Translations under genes and position numbers: made by a program
Shown here: positions 54,801-64,000 of the stretch, in pieces
How positions within the stretch are numbered: the first letter of the stretch is position 1
Layout of the letters: every line of letters begins with the position of its first letter
Assembly (NCBI GenBank): GCA_003260075.1
Contig: QLIY01000009.1
Location: 239,747 to 303,746 of the forward strand
Origin: Phallusia mammillata
Lineage: Eukaryota > Chordata > Ascidiacea > Phlebobranchia > Ascidiidae
Reading direction: 5' to 3'
Length of the DNA: 64,000 nt
Notes under the pieces: generated by a model
Seen by the model: the letters and a program-made list of their open reading frames with translations, nothing else
What the model was told of the DNA's origin: nothing
The model's database searches: none

Positions 54801-57800
54801 CGTCATTTGTTCAAGCCGGGCCTCCAATACAAAATGAAAATTCAGCTGTTGGGCTATAAAACACAGACAGACGAAAAAACAACAACACTAAACTAATTTG
54901 AAGGTGATACCAAACTAGACTTCTTAGTTCTTATGTCAACCAACATTTCCAGCATTTACCTGTTCTTGAAGATCGCTTCTTGCCGTTTGTTCGTTCTTAA
55001 TAGCTTCTTGGGTTCGTCTCAATGCGCCCTCCAACTCGTTTTGAACAGACGCAAGTTGTTTACGAAGATCCGAAGTTTGGCGTTCAACTTCCCCTGTGTA
55101 GTTTGTTAGTTTAGTTGTTTTGCATTCTCAATTTCCATATTTTTTTATTGTTTTCTTTGCTCAACAGAATACAAATGAGCTCTCTTGTAAAATTTTTGAT
55201 TGCAAAGAGCTGATTACAGTTTGATAGCAACAAGTTGTTGTTTTTTCTGTTACTATTCTCTGCAACTCGATATTTACTGTTGTCTCTAAAAGCAATTGAT
55301 TTTTACCGGTCACTTTGTATTTCTCGTTCTTTAGTGATTTATTTTCCTCTTCCACTTTGACAAGTTGCTGTTCCAAGTTTGTTTGTTGCCGACTGCTCTC
55401 ATCCAGTCTGGACTGAAGTGTTTCCATCAATTCCCGGTTTGCTTGATTTGTCTGAAAATCACAACAGGGTAATTTTTATCAATTGACATACCACAGCCCA
55501 TAATACATGTGCTGCATTAAAACACAAATATCCCATTGACACCTGTAAATCTCGAATGTTTTGCAGATTTTGGGTTGCACTTTTTAGTCGTATTTTTCAA
55601 ATATGGTTAATCGTGATATTTTTGGCCACCCTGACTTTCGCCCATTTTTACATAAAAAAACACCAGTACACTGCACAAGTGCAACCTAAAACCTGAAAAT
55701 TCAAAAAAGGAAATCGGAGCAGGAATTAACCTGGTGGTTGCTTCGCTAGCTTGAATGTTCATTTCACATTGGTCGGCCACAAATAAGGTTACACAATGCA
55801 TCGCAGTTAACATTAACCAGCTTTATAGTCCACACAAACTTTGGTGACAATATAGAGTTCTGATCTACATGGCGGTAATCGACCATGGGATTTCAAAGTT
55901 ACCTTCAGATATTGGTAAAACCGTATGCGTATGGTTTAGTACCAACCTGTTTAAGGCTTTCCTCTGCAGCAGCCGACAATTCCTTGTAATGTTCAACATG
56001 AAATCTCGCTTTCTCCAAACGTGTTTCAAGGTTCGTGACCTCATCACTTTTCTCCTTCAGCTCCTGTTGGAGTCGATCCGAAGTTTCTTCAGCTGTGCTT
56101 GATGCGTGTTGTGTTCTCTGTAGAATAATGTATAATATCGCTACTAAGTAAACATAATAATCATTATGTGTTTTAAAGCAGGGGGTGTGCAACAGGCGGT
56201 CCGCGGGCCACAATCCGGCCCGCTACTAAGTGTTGCCCTCGCCAACACACTAATTCAGAGAAAAAATGCAATTCTTGATAATTCAGCAAATTTTTCCACT
56301 AGTTTTTGGTAAATCTTCTAAGTTGTTGTACTACACATAACAAGTATAAGCTAAATCAGCGTTTACCAACCGGTGGGTCGTACAGCAGTTTGCAAGTACT
56401 TCACCGAATGTGACGTAATAATTCCCTTATTGATACTTTGGAAGAATTTCAAATGTATTGTGGACATGAAAAAAATGTGTTGCCCTCAGCTTGAAAAAAA
56501 GGTGTGACCCTGGTTATATGGCCCACCAACAAAAAATGTTGCACACCCCTGTTTTAAAGAACCGGGATAGCGTAAAATATGGGAAAATTCCATCTCTGGT
56601 ATAACTGCATGAGTAGCAATAAACAAGTAGTTGAAAAATTTGGAACAAACAAATGAAAAAAATTTTTCGACACATGTTTTTACATATAACATGTTGAAAA
56701 ACGTACATTTCCATTTACTTTTTAAATAGATTCACATATTTTGCCAAGTTCAGGAAAAGTATCTATAATCACTTGATAAGAAAACTGTGACCACATATAA
56801 TAAACCAGATCTCGTGGAAGGTAATACATCAAATTTAGGGTTTGAATATTCACAAGCATCAATTTTCCATTGTCCGTCCAGATACATTTCAGTTATTTAA
56901 GGATTTAGTACAAAATAACAAACCTCTTGGCCGCCTCCTAGGCGAGAAAGTCGATCTTCAACCGATGTGAGTTTTGCTTCAGCTTTTCTCTTTTCCATCT
57001 CAAGGACGTTGACTTGTGTTTTCGCGTCACTCAATTCGCTCGATATTTTTTCGCTTCTCGATTTTTCCGCTTCCAACATCTGTTGTACTGCATATAGTTG
57101 CTTTTCCACAGCCTAAAACAAGTTAAGTACAACTTTCTTGAGGTTTTTACAATGCATTGCTAAATTAAGGTCGAAATGGATTAAGCTATAAATCTCGTTT
57201 TACCGAGACAGGAGATTCCAGAAGAGCTTTAAAACCTTTTTTGAATAAGAAACGTTTCGCCTACAAAAAGAAATATGCATTGTGGGACCAAATTGTGTAT
57301 TTGCCATATAATTTTACAAAACGTCTGGATATGGGCTATAACACGTACAACAGTTTTTTGATAACGTTTTTTTTCTTTCTTTTTTCCGTTTTTCTTGGAT
57401 TGTTGCTCTGTACCGTACTTATGCTAAAGCGTTTACCTTTAACGTTGTAGGATAGGGCTACTTTTGGCAAAATCTTCTTCAAATGCATGAGTAGTAGCTT
57501 TTACCTGTATTGCATCTTGCTTGCTTTGTGCAGTGTTGTGGGAGTTCTGTCTTAAATTTGTGATCTCGCGTTCTTGGGCCTCAACGCGACTGTGAAGCTG
57601 TGAACGAACCTGAAATATAAAAGAGCAAGTAATGAGGTAGGCAGGTTTATTATAGAGATGTAACAAAAAAAGTAACTTCGCATTTATCCGTATTAAGTGA
57701 ATAATAGTTGGATTTTTGGAATCTGAAAATTATTACCTCGAATGCTTGTCTTTCCATGCTTTGTTGAACCTTTTGAAGGTTGCTTAGCAACACACTCTGA

Positions 57801-60800
57801 TTTCTCTGTTCCCGTTGGAGCGAAGTGTTTTCCGTAGTGAGTCGATCCTCGGCACGCTTGCTTAAATCCAGTTCACTCTTTGTCGCTTCAAGGCGCCCCT
57901 GTGCAAAAAACATAGGTTTACTGTGTGAAAACAGTGGAAGAGTGATCACTGTTCAAAAAAACTTCGCACATACATTTTGTGTCAATACTGCTTCATACAG
58001 CTTTAGGTAAACGCGCATGTCCAAAAAAAGCTACAGAATGTACAGGGCAAATTTGCATTTTAGAACACGTCTTGTGTTCAAACCATTTCATTTTTTTTAC
58101 TCGTTTAAAAATTTATTACTGCAATATTTTACGCTTTGTCACGTGGCATATTATAACCATAGGTTTCAAAGGCATACAAGAAAACATCAGTGACACAAAA
58201 CTTTTTAATAAAGTCTAAAATCGTTTCCGAACCTCTAGGTGGAAAACAACTGATTAAAGTCAGTCCAGATTTTAAAGCTGCGAATCCCGTTTACCTTAAA
58301 CCGTTTTGACAAAAAAGGGTTGTATCATAATTATAAAAAGTAGGTAGACAAAATATATTTTAATTTTGAAAAAGTCGTATGAGATGCAATTAAAACGTCT
58401 TACAAAACGGGAAAGTGCTTTCAACGAAATCCAACAAACTACATACTCGGGTTTTAGCAATCCTTAGGATGGAAACAGCCAAAAAAGTAAAGCAACGAAG
58501 TCAAGGTTGTACCTGAAGTTTTGTGCAGTTTTCGCGCAAAGAGCCCAACTCGGCGTTAAGGTTGTTCACTGAACGTTGGGGGGGGGGTATACTCGGGTTT
58601 TAGCAATCCTTAGGATGGAAACAGCCAAAAAAATAAAGCAATGAAGTCAAGGTTGTACCTGAAGTTTTGTGCAGCTTTCGCGCAAAGAGCCCAACTCGGC
58701 GTTAAGGTTGTTCACTGAACGTTCGTGTTGCTGAGCAATGCTGTACAGCTGTGTGTTGCGTGATCTCAGTGCATCAGATTCCTAACAAAAACATTCGATT
58801 GACAATTAAAAGTTGTACAGAAAAATATTTTATTGTTTGAAAATCGCTTGCCATACAATGTATTTGTTATGTACGATTTTTGGCCTATTATGGTTGACAG
58901 GTGTGACATTACGAAAAAACTGACCTTCTTTGCACTTTCCATTCCTGTCTTCATCATGTCACATCGTTCTTTGGAAAATTCGACTTGAGCTTCTAGTTTA
59001 GCGCAGTTTGCTCGTTGTTGGGACAAGTCACTTTTTAGTGTCGGGGGGGGGGACGATTTTTGGCCTATTATGTTTCACAGGTGTGACATTACGAGAAAAA
59101 GTTACCTTCTTTGCACTTTCCAATCCTGCCTTCATCATGTCACATCGTTCTTTGGAGAATTCGACTTGAGCTTCGAGTTTAGCGCAGTTTGCTCGTTGTT
59201 GGGACAAGTCACTTTTTAGTGTCTCGATTTTCTCCTCAAAAACCCTTTCAGATTAACACACAAAAATTACGCTTTAGAAATCGTGTATGGTGTGGTGTGG
59301 GCTTGTTTTCTTAACACAATATTAAAATATTAAGGCTTCTCAACCTTTTTACACTCTTCCTTTCAAATTGACCACAAAACACACAGATAAGTTTCTACAA
59401 AACACACAGAGAAGAGCAGTATTCCCAATTTAGGGGGGGGGGGTCAGTTTAACACAAAGAAATTTAAGCTTTAGAAATCGTATATGGGCCCCCAAGCTTG
59501 TTTTCGTCAACACAATATTGAAATATTTAAAGGCTTCCCAACCTTTTCACACTCTCCCTTTCAAATTCACCACTTGTTTCTACAAAACACACAGAGAAGA
59601 GCAGTATTCCCAATTTAAAACAAAAAATAAAACAACATCCATCAGATGTCTTAAATCCGTTTCAAAAATTCTGGTAAGGTAAGTAATGCGAATCATATTT
59701 GCATGTCTTAGTGAGTGATCAAATGCATGCAAATCTGGACCCTGCTAGACGCCACGCGTTTTAGACTCATGGTTAACGTTACACCTCTCACTCGTTCAAT
59801 AAAATCCGCCAAAACATGCAGTTTTTTTTTACACAACCACAGCAATTTACTTGTTATTAGCAAGTACGTCTTTTTTGTACTCCTCAAATTCTTCTTGTAA
59901 CTGAAGTAAAGCTCTTTTATCTGATCCACCTCCAACACCTGGACTCTTGCTGATGGACTCGGAGTGTTTAGTTGGAGTTGTGGTTGCCGAGGAAACCGAC
60001 ATGCCACTTGCGTTAAGCATGGAATGGTCCCCGAGCATGGATGGGTTGGCAAGTATGCTGGGAGGTATACCGCCCTGTGCAGACAACATAATCAAAATTA
60101 CCAGACTGTTTTATACACGAGTTTTTTGTTTCCACTGATGTTGCAAATTGCTTTGAGTAACAAATTAAGTTGAGGGTATTACCATCCGAGTCCAAGTTAA
60201 AGTTAAAGACTCATTACCTTGGGATTTGAGTAAAGGAAAGTTTTTAAGTCTTCCAGAACACACACAAACTGAACATACCGTTTCGGGGGTTAGTTATTGT
60301 TTCTATACATCTTTGTGTAGCAAATATAGTCTATTACTGAACTAGTCCAAGATATAGTAATGATAGTTTCTGACGATTTGATTTAAGACAACATTTCAAC
60401 ACACAGTCAAATTGAAATCAAGTCCTTAAAATGTACGATTTATCTTACTTAATCGACTTGACTGATATTGATAATTGTTTTAAGACGTTTTTAAAATGCC
60501 AATTTTGAACGGCTGATAAAGTCAAGCATTTTTATACTTAGCTACCCTACCTACCAATTTACCAATCAACATAAGTTGAATCTTTTCTTTGACGAATTCA
60601 AATTTAGAGTAAAGATTGGACAAACTCGTTGTTGCATGTCAAAATAATCAACACAACAAGAACCTGTGGGTTATGTGAGAGTAGGACTCTATACATATCA
60701 CGTTGACGAACTATCGCTTCAACCATGGTCATCTGACGAGACCGGTCCTCACGTAGACGTTCCAGTTCCTCGTTTGCTTCTTCCAGTTGAGCTTGCAATT

Positions 60801-63800
60801 CTAAAGTTTTCTTGTCAGCACCAGCTTTTTCTGCTTTCTCTTGCTCGTCGCTCAGTTGGCGAATAATCTGTTGATTTTAAAAACTACTCATCTGGTGTTT
60901 CGTTTGTAGGTAAAAATTTTAGTGTCTTGTTACAAACAAAAGCTTTGTAGTTATCGGTTTGGTTTTGCAAAATAACGCTATTTATGAGGTCAAGTGATCA
61001 AAAGCAAGATCGATAAAACGCAATTTACAAACGCAAAATTTCGTACCGAAGAATAGGCAAATACCATTTGGTCAATGAGCATTTAAATTACAGGTATAAA
61101 TCAACATGTTACACTGTATATAAATAATGGTTAGTCAGCCAAAAAAATCGGATTTACATGTTTTTGGAAAAATCTTGACCTAAATTGGTTCTAAACCTAC
61201 AACCAAAGTCGATCTGAGGCAGACGCTCAACAAACTGCGCTGAAAAATCCTGGTGATTTTGCTTTCCAATATATAATCAAAAACACATCAACGCAACAGC
61301 GATTCGTGCAAGAAAATATCTCTATATCCAAAAACAAAAGCAACACTGACCGTCAACAGTTTCTGGTTTTGCTCCTGTAGTTCAGCAATGTCTTTGAACG
61401 TCACCAGCGTGTGCGTAATCAGCTCTGACGAACTACTGACGTCATTGCAGGAACCATCTTCATTAACGACAAGCAAGGATTTATCTCGTCGCTGGCCAGG
61501 GGACATCTGGACTTGTCTTCCACGCAATTCTTCAACCTCTTTGAGCAAAAACCGAACCTAGAGGCATAATATTAAACATTATAGAATTTGGTATTGTACT
61601 TTGTATATGTTTAAACACTGCAATACAACTGATTTGGACCAAAAATGCCTAGTGCAATGAAATAACAATTTAGAGGTAATTTTTCGTTTAGGAAACTCTT
61701 GTCTTGCATTTAAAATATTTACTGAAAACTTGCATGAATTTTGGAAACACATAAATGCTATGCACCGCATGACAAATATTCAGATTGTTGTTTATTTGAC
61801 GATACAATTGGGCATATTGACTTGCTTGCTACAAAAAATACAAATGTTGTGTGTAACGGGATAAGCACTTTTTAGTAGTGATGGGACGGGTACCCGGTAC
61901 TCGGTATCGATGGTATCGAACGATTTCAGCGATACTCGTACTCCGTATCAAAATATTTTGTCTCAGTTTTCCATACCAACGTGCGAATACGGAACGCCGG
62001 TTTACACCATAAGAATACAGGCAACTTTATGCCAATATTTGCTTTGGAGAGCACAAAATCGGGCAAAAGTACCGCTAGGTTAGGTATATTTTTTCGCTAT
62101 CGTATGGAGATTACATTTTTCTGTATGTGTGAGTGCACGGTACTCGTACTCGGTATCGGTACTCGCTTTCATGGCGGGAAAAAGTGGGGAAATGGGGATG
62201 CTCCATCCCGGGAAATCGGGCACACCGCGGGAAATTTTAGCTCTTTGTGTAAAAGGGAACACAAAAGTCGAAAATAAGTTTTGCGGTGGAATAACGCAAC
62301 AGCGCCAGTTTTTATTACTGGTTACATCCGGCGATGCAACGAAACGTGACGTAACCAAAACGCTGCGACACATAGGTCAACACACAAGGTGCTGAGTGTC
62401 TTTGTTCGCATTGCGTGCGTGTGTGTGCACGAGCACAACAATACGCATTTGTTTCACAACAAGTATAGCAATGGCGCGAAACAAAAACAAGCAGCAACAT
62501 AAATGAAAAACAGAGGTAAATCCAGCGCACAGTAGTGATAGTACACATCGTTGTTACGAATTTTTATCTTTACTAATCGGCTGGAGTTATTGTTAGAACC
62601 TGACAGACTAATTATGGAGTTTAAAAATATACTGCATCTCAGTGTTTTGTTTTTTGAACGCTTACGAATAGCGTAGTAGAAAGCAACGAAAGCGCATAAA
62701 TAAGTTTGGAATACTCTTTGTGTGCGAAAATTACAACGTTGCTGCGTTAGTTTAGTTCTCCTGTTGCGTATATCAACTTGGGGGATTTACCGAAAAACGG
62801 CGGGAAATTTTGGTGGCTTCCCGGGAAATTTGCATTTTTTCTAGCCCTGCTCGCTTCAAAACCTGGTATCGTCCCATCACTACTTTTTAGCATAAACTTT
62901 AATTTATCATTGCCAAAATCACCCATATAGTACTTGATATACACCCATATAGTATGTGCTATTCTTTATGGTTCATATATTATGATGTTTTACCTGCTTT
63001 GACAGATCAACAGTTTCTTTTTTGTAGCGTTCAAGTTCCCTGGTAAGGTGGGCACTGTGTCGCACGGCATCATCTGCCTCCTGACGAAGATGCTGGAAAT
63101 TTGTGGCAGCCTCATCCGTCTGAGATGTCAGCTGGTTGATGGTGATGAGAGCTCGTTCATAATCTTCTCGCTGCCTTTTTAACAGTGGAGCTTTTGCATT
63201 TAATTCCTAGAAAAAAACAAAAACAAAGGGTTAAAATGTTAGGGACATTGTGGCAGATATAAGTAGAGTCTTACATCTTTTACATACCTCCAGTATAGAG
63301 TCCATTGCTTCATTAAGTCTCTTATTTTCTTCCTTTGCCACAATCAGTTCATCTGATTGCTCAACATATTTTGTGTAAATCTGACATATATTTGGTCATA
63401 GTAAATTTTTAATTCAAATTTCGAATTTTTGAAAGAGTGTACATAATATATATTATATAATAGAGTAATGGCAACAATTCAAGTCAGCTATGGAGGTAGT
63501 GGTACCTGTGTCAAAGTCATTCCTGACTTTATAAACTTGCTGGTCATAGCAGCTGTTGGGCACAATTCAGCCAGTTCTTCCTCACTCAACTCATGTCTTT
63601 TATTGGCAGCAATCAAATCATTTGCCCCTTCAATTTCTTTTTGTAGTCTGAAAATTTTTACAGTTGTCTATAGTTATTGCCAACACAACATTGTGCTCCT
63701 GTATTGCCAACTTTACCCTGCAATGGTGATTTCCTTTTCATGTATTGTATCTTTTGCCTTATTCAGCTGAAGTGCAAGATCATCATGCGCTAAACAAAAA

Positions 63801-64000
63801 AGTGAAGGTTAAAACATGTGAAAAGCACATTCACATGGAGTTGTATCCATAAATTTATGTGCATAGTGATAAATAATTTGGAGAAAAACTGAGCATATCA
63901 GACAACATACTTTCCGAACTTGACTTGACAATTGTCTGAAGCTCTTCCACAGCTGAAATGAGCTCATCTGACTTTTTGTCTGCATCCTCTGCAGAAGATT
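41661..64000 (-). CDS. TPR: Nucleoprotein TPR (nuclear pore basket), 42 exons, N-terminus beyond right edge
   Basis: TPR forms the nuclear basket filaments of the pore and acts in mRNA export surveillance and spindle checkpoint control. I joined 42 exons with consistent phases into about 2032 residues ending at a TAA (41661-41663). About the first 1500 residues are almost continuous heptad coiled coil; the rest is a low-complexity Ser/Pro/acidic tail. Signature segments are KAPLLKRQREDYERA, FKDIAELQEQNQKLL, VEAIVRQRDMYRVLLS, EQLLDVIKFLRREKEIAD, DPVEYRRLLQEKAALTKQI, VGRRYKLQYEEL and, in the tail, GDGIVPCTPTLF and RSVPTTPLPSSTTIF. Five exons exist as extra, mostly truncated copies beside G runs and are excluded. 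Two introns appear to use GC donors. Vertebrate TPR is about 2360 residues, so a few hundred residues lie outside the window or were lost from the tail. Confidence 0.94.
45370..45371 (-). other. TPR: Probable GC splice donor in TPR (GAG|GCAAGA)
   Basis: The exon at 45372-45619 joins the next exon (45307 or 45310) in frame only through GAG|GCAAGA. GT alternatives downstream are out of phase or follow a stop. The intron is about 62 nt. Confidence 0.6.
46082..53727 (-). CDS. TPR: TPR middle region: end of the coiled coil
   Basis: Exons after 53477-53727: 52859-52963, 52042-52257, 51521-51690, 50781-50943, 50588-50650, 49917-50120, 49760-49858, 49007-49102, 48720-48797, 46082-46265. The coil continues as Leu/Gln/Glu/Lys-rich heptads to about QDELKAESETKAELQ. 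The 63-nt exon at 50588-50650 encodes VRRVGRRYKLQYEELVAKIQ, one of the best conserved TPR blocks. Exon 46082-46265 begins the basic, Ser/Thr/Pro-rich transition (ELRKQSAIRKSATRVNQ) after the coil. The intron before it contains the haplotype-variable 1.7-kb insertion. Confidence 0.9.
46305..46756. repeat. Diverged tandem duplication, unit about 220 bp
   Basis: Two related units share aatagtggttttcctata, ggatatatatttg and aatgggtccccacaca, at roughly 46305-46520 and 46548-46756. Divergence is far higher than between the haplotype copies elsewhere, so this is a genuine older repeat inside the 1.7-kb insertion. Confidence 0.7.
46309..48017. mobile_element. Haplotype-specific 1.7-kb insertion flanked by AACTA
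   Basis: The copy right of the G run at 48321-48331 reads directly from gttcttgaaaacta into tatcagg, joining what is 46308 to 48023 in the left copy. The extra block is flanked by AACTA at 46304-46308 and 48018-48022. It contains two diverged internal tandem duplications and, near its right end, a 7-bp hairpin (ccccttc/gaagggg). No transposase frame was recognised, so the class is unknown. Confidence 0.65.
47094..47466. repeat. Diverged tandem duplication, unit about 150 bp
   Basis: Units at 47094-47256 and 47325-47466 share ccaaccagtgagaaaatgg, gcagaggcatttttt, actatcgtcaa and cattgcgtc, ending in gctgtgcactgagcga. The copies differ by many substitutions and small indels. Confidence 0.75.
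48018..48660. repeat. G-run join, copies of about 300 bp in a TPR intron
   Basis: Sequence from tatatcaggaggaaaatagg to ggaatctttaa at 48018-48320 recurs at 48363-48650. The G run is 48321-48331. The right copy carries the empty insertion site of the 1.7-kb block. Confidence 0.9.
48857..49105. repeat. G-run join duplicating a TPR exon
   Basis: Copies at about 48857-48969 and 48990-49105 surround the G run 48970-48979. Confidence 0.9.
48871..48966 (-). pseudogene. Duplicate copy of TPR exon 49007-49102 (assembly artefact)
   Basis: This copy encodes the same 32 residues (KRMDEMSGKENTF...) with silent differences and retains a donor, but a G run replaces the intron upstream of its acceptor. 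It is best read as the other haplotype. Confidence 0.8.
49227..49563. repeat. G-run join in a TPR intron
   Basis: Copies at about 49227-49397 and 49408-49563 (acaacgaggtgggtataa to acacatatattcag) surround the G run 49398-49407 and differ at several SNPs. Confidence 0.9.
52652..52935. repeat. G-run join duplicating part of a TPR exon
   Basis: Copies at about 52652-52787 and 52798-52935 surround the G run 52788-52797. Confidence 0.9.
52710..52787 (-). pseudogene. Truncated duplicate of TPR exon 52859-52963
   Basis: The donor half of the exon is repeated and cut by the 10-base G run at 52788-52797. The upstream half exists only in the other copy. Confidence 0.8.
53225..53557. repeat. G-run join duplicating part of a TPR exon
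   Basis: Copies at about 53225-53388 and 53399-53557 surround the G run at 53388-53398. Confidence 0.9.
53307..53388 (-). pseudogene. Truncated duplicate of TPR exon 53477-53727
   Basis: The last 80 or so bases of the exon (EQLLDVIKFLRREKE region) and its donor are repeated, then stop in a G run at 53388-53398. Confidence 0.8.
53477..64000 (-). CDS. TPR: TPR exons 1-19 of the window: N-terminal coiled coil
   Basis: Exons in transcript order: 63911-64000 (partial), 63717-63789, 63506-63647, 63288-63380, 62994-63206, 61351-61557, 60664-60867, 59851-60074, 59106-59244, 58659-58781, 57737-57898, 57505-57609, 56924-57112, 55947-56117, 55307-55451, 54960-55093, 54539-54625, 54131-54281, 53477-53727. 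The run from LSEEELAELCPTAA through GMTLTQIYTKYVEQSDEL to IVRQRDMYRVLLS follows the vertebrate order. Exon 8 holds the low-complexity break in the coil (VSSATTTPTKHSESISKS), then LQEEFEEYKKD. The intron between exons 5 and 6 carries the 1-kb MITE, and the one before exon 13 the 373-bp MITE. Confidence 0.91.
54537..54538 (-). other. TPR: Probable GC splice donor in TPR (AAG|GCAAGT)
   Basis: The exon at 54539-54625 can only stay in phase with the next one if it ends after LRDLK at a GC donor. The context AAG|GCAAGT is the consensus for GC-AG introns. The nearby GT (GTTACT) would shift frame. Confidence 0.7.
56179..56551. mobile_element. hAT-type MITE, 373 bp, in a TPR intron
   Basis: Termini cagggggtgtgcaac and gttgcacacccctg are inverted repeats, with subterminal ccgcgggcc/ggcccgc blocks. 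A perfect 8-bp target duplication, ttttaaag, lies at 56171-56178 and 56552-56559. No coding frame. Confidence 0.92.
58441..58728. repeat. G-run join duplicating part of a TPR exon
   Basis: Copies at about 58441-58577 and 58588-58728 surround the G run 58578-58587. Confidence 0.9.
58513..58577 (-). pseudogene. Truncated duplicate of TPR exon 58659-58781
   Basis: The donor-side half of the exon is repeated with a Cys codon context change (agc/aac) and ends in the G run at 58578-58587. Confidence 0.8.
58873..59225. repeat. G-run join duplicating a TPR exon
   Basis: Copies at about 58873-59042 and 59053-59225 surround the G run 59043-59052. Confidence 0.9.
58925..59042 (-). pseudogene. Truncated duplicate of TPR exon 59106-59244
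   Basis: Nearly the whole exon (SDLSQQRANCAKLEAQ...) is repeated with amino-acid-level differences near its end (KTGMESAKK versus KAGLESAKK) and stops in the G run at 59043-59052. Confidence 0.8.
59252..59619. repeat. G-run join in a TPR intron
   Basis: Copies at about 59252-59432 and 59444-59619 surround the G run 59433-59443. The left copy has an extra internal acaaaacacacag repeat. Confidence 0.88.
61876..62882. mobile_element. hAT-type non-autonomous element, 1007 bp, in a TPR intron
   Basis: Inverted termini tagtgatgggacg and cgtcccatcacta are bordered by a perfect 8-bp duplication ctttttag (61868-61875 and 62883-62890). Internally there are ggtactcggtatcg repeats and a cccgggaaat motif in both orientations. 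No transposase frame survives. Confidence 0.92.

Noticed and set aside
1..64000. tRNA, rRNA or CRISPR features
   Set aside because: I saw no cloverleaf with A/B boxes, no rRNA stretch and no regularly spaced repeats; a covariance-model scan would be needed to exclude small RNAs.

Overview
The window is animal genomic DNA: four intron-rich protein genes with canonical GT-AG splice sites. Protein relatedness, short introns, hAT-type miniature transposons and pervasive haplotype differences suggest an invertebrate chordate, most like an ascidian (Ciona-type); this is an inference and no species call is made.

Layout. (1) 3720-23782, minus strand: a FRAS1/FREM extracellular-matrix gene. It starts with a signal peptide and continues through 12 CSPG repeats in 19 phase-consistent exons; the rest of the gene lies to the left or was not found in 1-3719. 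(2) 23783-33400: no confident gene. It holds one weak terminal-exon candidate on the minus strand (29246-29582), a short minisatellite and the only large N gap (30684-30837). (3) 33682-35163, plus strand: VPS26C (DSCR3), 6 exons, 296 residues, complete. (4) 37211-39340, minus strand: TMEM165/GDT1, 8 exons including a proposed 9-nt microexon, 298 residues, complete. (5) 41661-64000, minus strand: nucleoprotein TPR, 42 exons, about 2032 residues, running off the right edge at its N-terminus.

The genes have unrelated housekeeping or matrix roles: basement-membrane adhesion, endosomal recycling (retriever), Golgi ion homeostasis and the nuclear pore basket. I see no functional cluster and no new multi-gene system. 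TPR carries two likely GC-AG introns and two SUMO-interaction-like motifs in its acidic tail.

The most striking non-genic signal is a set of plus-strand G runs, mostly 10-11 nt (three are 51-97 nt). Most sit exactly between two near-identical, SNP-bearing copies of the same sequence. They look like assembly joins between unmerged haplotype copies, and they falsely duplicate exons of VPS26C and TPR. One pair also reveals a haplotype-specific 1.7-kb insertion (46309-48017) with a 5-bp target duplication. Three hAT MITEs with 8-bp target duplications were found at 40410, 56179 and 61876.
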